Assembly: GCA_000434775.1 (NCBI GenBank)
Contig: FR895464.1
Location: 10,680-27,383, forward strand
Source of the DNA: Eggerthella sp. CAG:368
GTDB taxonomy: Bacteria; Actinomycetota; Coriobacteriia; Coriobacteriales; Eggerthellaceae
Direction: 5' to 3'
DNA: 16,704 nt
The notes beneath the pieces are model-generated. The model did no database searches and had not been told where the DNA came from. It saw only the letters and a program-made list of their open reading frames with translations. Positions 16,245 through 16,704 of the stretch are shown here, piece after piece (positions within the stretch are counted from its first letter, which is position 1; each line of letters begins with the position of its first letter). A program made the position numbers and the translations under genes.

Positions 16245-16338
16245 TTTCCGCAGAGGATCGCTGCTTGCGAGCCAATGAAACCTCGATCAATTATTGGATG
16301 AAATCTGACGAGGCGAGGTGGATTGTGTAGGACTGTTG

Positions 16339-16704
16339 TTAGTCCGCCTCTTGATAAGGAAACCGTTTGATAAGGTCGTCGACGGTAGTGAATTCATAGC
16401 CTTGCTCTTTCAAATAGGGCAGGGCTATTTTTAGCGCTTCAACTGTGTTGGCGCGATCTCCGCCACCATCGTGCATAAGGATAATATCGCCGGGTTCAGC
16501 ACTTTTAATTCGATTAGCAATGGTATTGGCATCGGGACGTTTCCAGTCGGTGGTGTCAATATTCCAGCCAATTTCAGCGGTAACTAAATCAGAAAGATCA
16601 GCAGCGGTTTCTTTGCTGAAATTCCCACCCGGTGCGCGGAAAATAGTAGAGGCAGGCTTGCCTGTTATGTCTGTAATAGCTTGAAGACCATTGATAACCT
16701 CGTC
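16339..16704 (-). CDS. Polysaccharide deacetylase (CE4/NodB domain), C-terminal part
   Basis: The window edge cuts this minus-strand gene; 121 codons before the TAA stop are visible. They contain the later CE4 motifs in order: FRAPGG (motif 3, fragment residues 22-27), DTTDW (motif 4, 50-54) and ILMHDGGGDR (motif 5, 75-84) with the catalytic-site histidine H78. The domain ends with the usual TTVDDLI strand and a short tail. Members of this family de-N-acetylate peptidoglycan or other N-acetylated glycans outside the cell. The metal-binding motifs 1 and 2 and any signal peptide lie beyond the window, so activity and export cannot be verified. It is convergent with hom, 94 bases away, and the gap shows only competing short hairpins without U-tracts. 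Confidence 0.88.
   Translation of the reverse strand, partial: DEVINGLQAITDITGKPASTIFRAPGGNFSKETAADLSDLVTAEIGWNIDTTDWKRPDANTIANRIKSAEPGDIILMHDGGGDRANTVEALKIALPYLKEQGYEFTTVDDLIKRFPYQEAD

Noticed and set aside
16281..16350. Possible bidirectional terminator between hom and the deacetylase gene.
   Set aside because: Several short stems compete (CCTCG/CGAGG, GAGGCG/CGCCTC, GGACT/AGTCC), none has a convincing U-tract, and one overlaps the deacetylase coding end.

Overview
The window looks like a chromosomal segment from a low-to-mid-GC Gram-positive bacterium. The best markers are a MurT/GatD lipid II amidation enzyme, a LytR-CpsA-Psr (LCP) cell-wall ligase, and an MMPL transporter paired with a YhgE/Pip-like heptad-repeat protein. 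A member of the Actinomycetota class Coriobacteriia is my best guess, based on gene content and protein flavour; this is inference, and no rRNA or other phylogenetic marker is present. I see no transposase, integrase, phage gene, CRISPR array, tRNA or rRNA. Almost everything is housekeeping or cell-envelope metabolism.

Left part (1-3007): the last 43 codons of a major facilitator permease (+) meet tail-to-tail a shikimate/quinate dehydrogenase gene (-) that is broken by a one-base shift in an A6 run. Upstream of it, also on the minus strand, is a FadK-like acyl-CoA synthetase, separated from it by a strong hairpin terminator.

Middle part (3008-9559): the synthetase is divergent from a 4-hydroxybutyrate/butyrate-type CoA-transferase (+). 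The roughly 300-bp region between them carries two near-identical palindromic repeats 23 bp apart, a candidate shared operator. After a 279-bp gap containing a hairpin comes a 751-residue protein that joins MurT (Mur-ligase subunit) and GatD (glutaminase subunit) of lipid II isoglutaminyl synthase in one chain. In well-studied organisms these are two adjacent genes. An LCP glycopolymer transferase follows, then a strong terminator, then rlmH (23S rRNA methyltransferase) on the minus strand.

Right part (9694-16704): an MMPL/RND-family membrane transporter is translationally coupled to an exported YhgE/Pip-like protein. Then come lysA (diaminopimelate decarboxylase) and hom (homoserine dehydrogenase), both branches of the aspartate-family amino-acid pathway, in the same direction. 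The window ends inside a convergent polysaccharide deacetylase gene.

Functionally, murT-gatD, the LCP gene, the MMPL/YhgE pair, the deacetylase and lysA (which consumes the peptidoglycan precursor meso-diaminopimelate) all bear on the envelope. The ligase and CoA-transferase form a possible fatty/carboxylic acid activation pair. The most notable features are the MurT-GatD fusion, the aroE/ydiB frameshift and the tandem palindromes.
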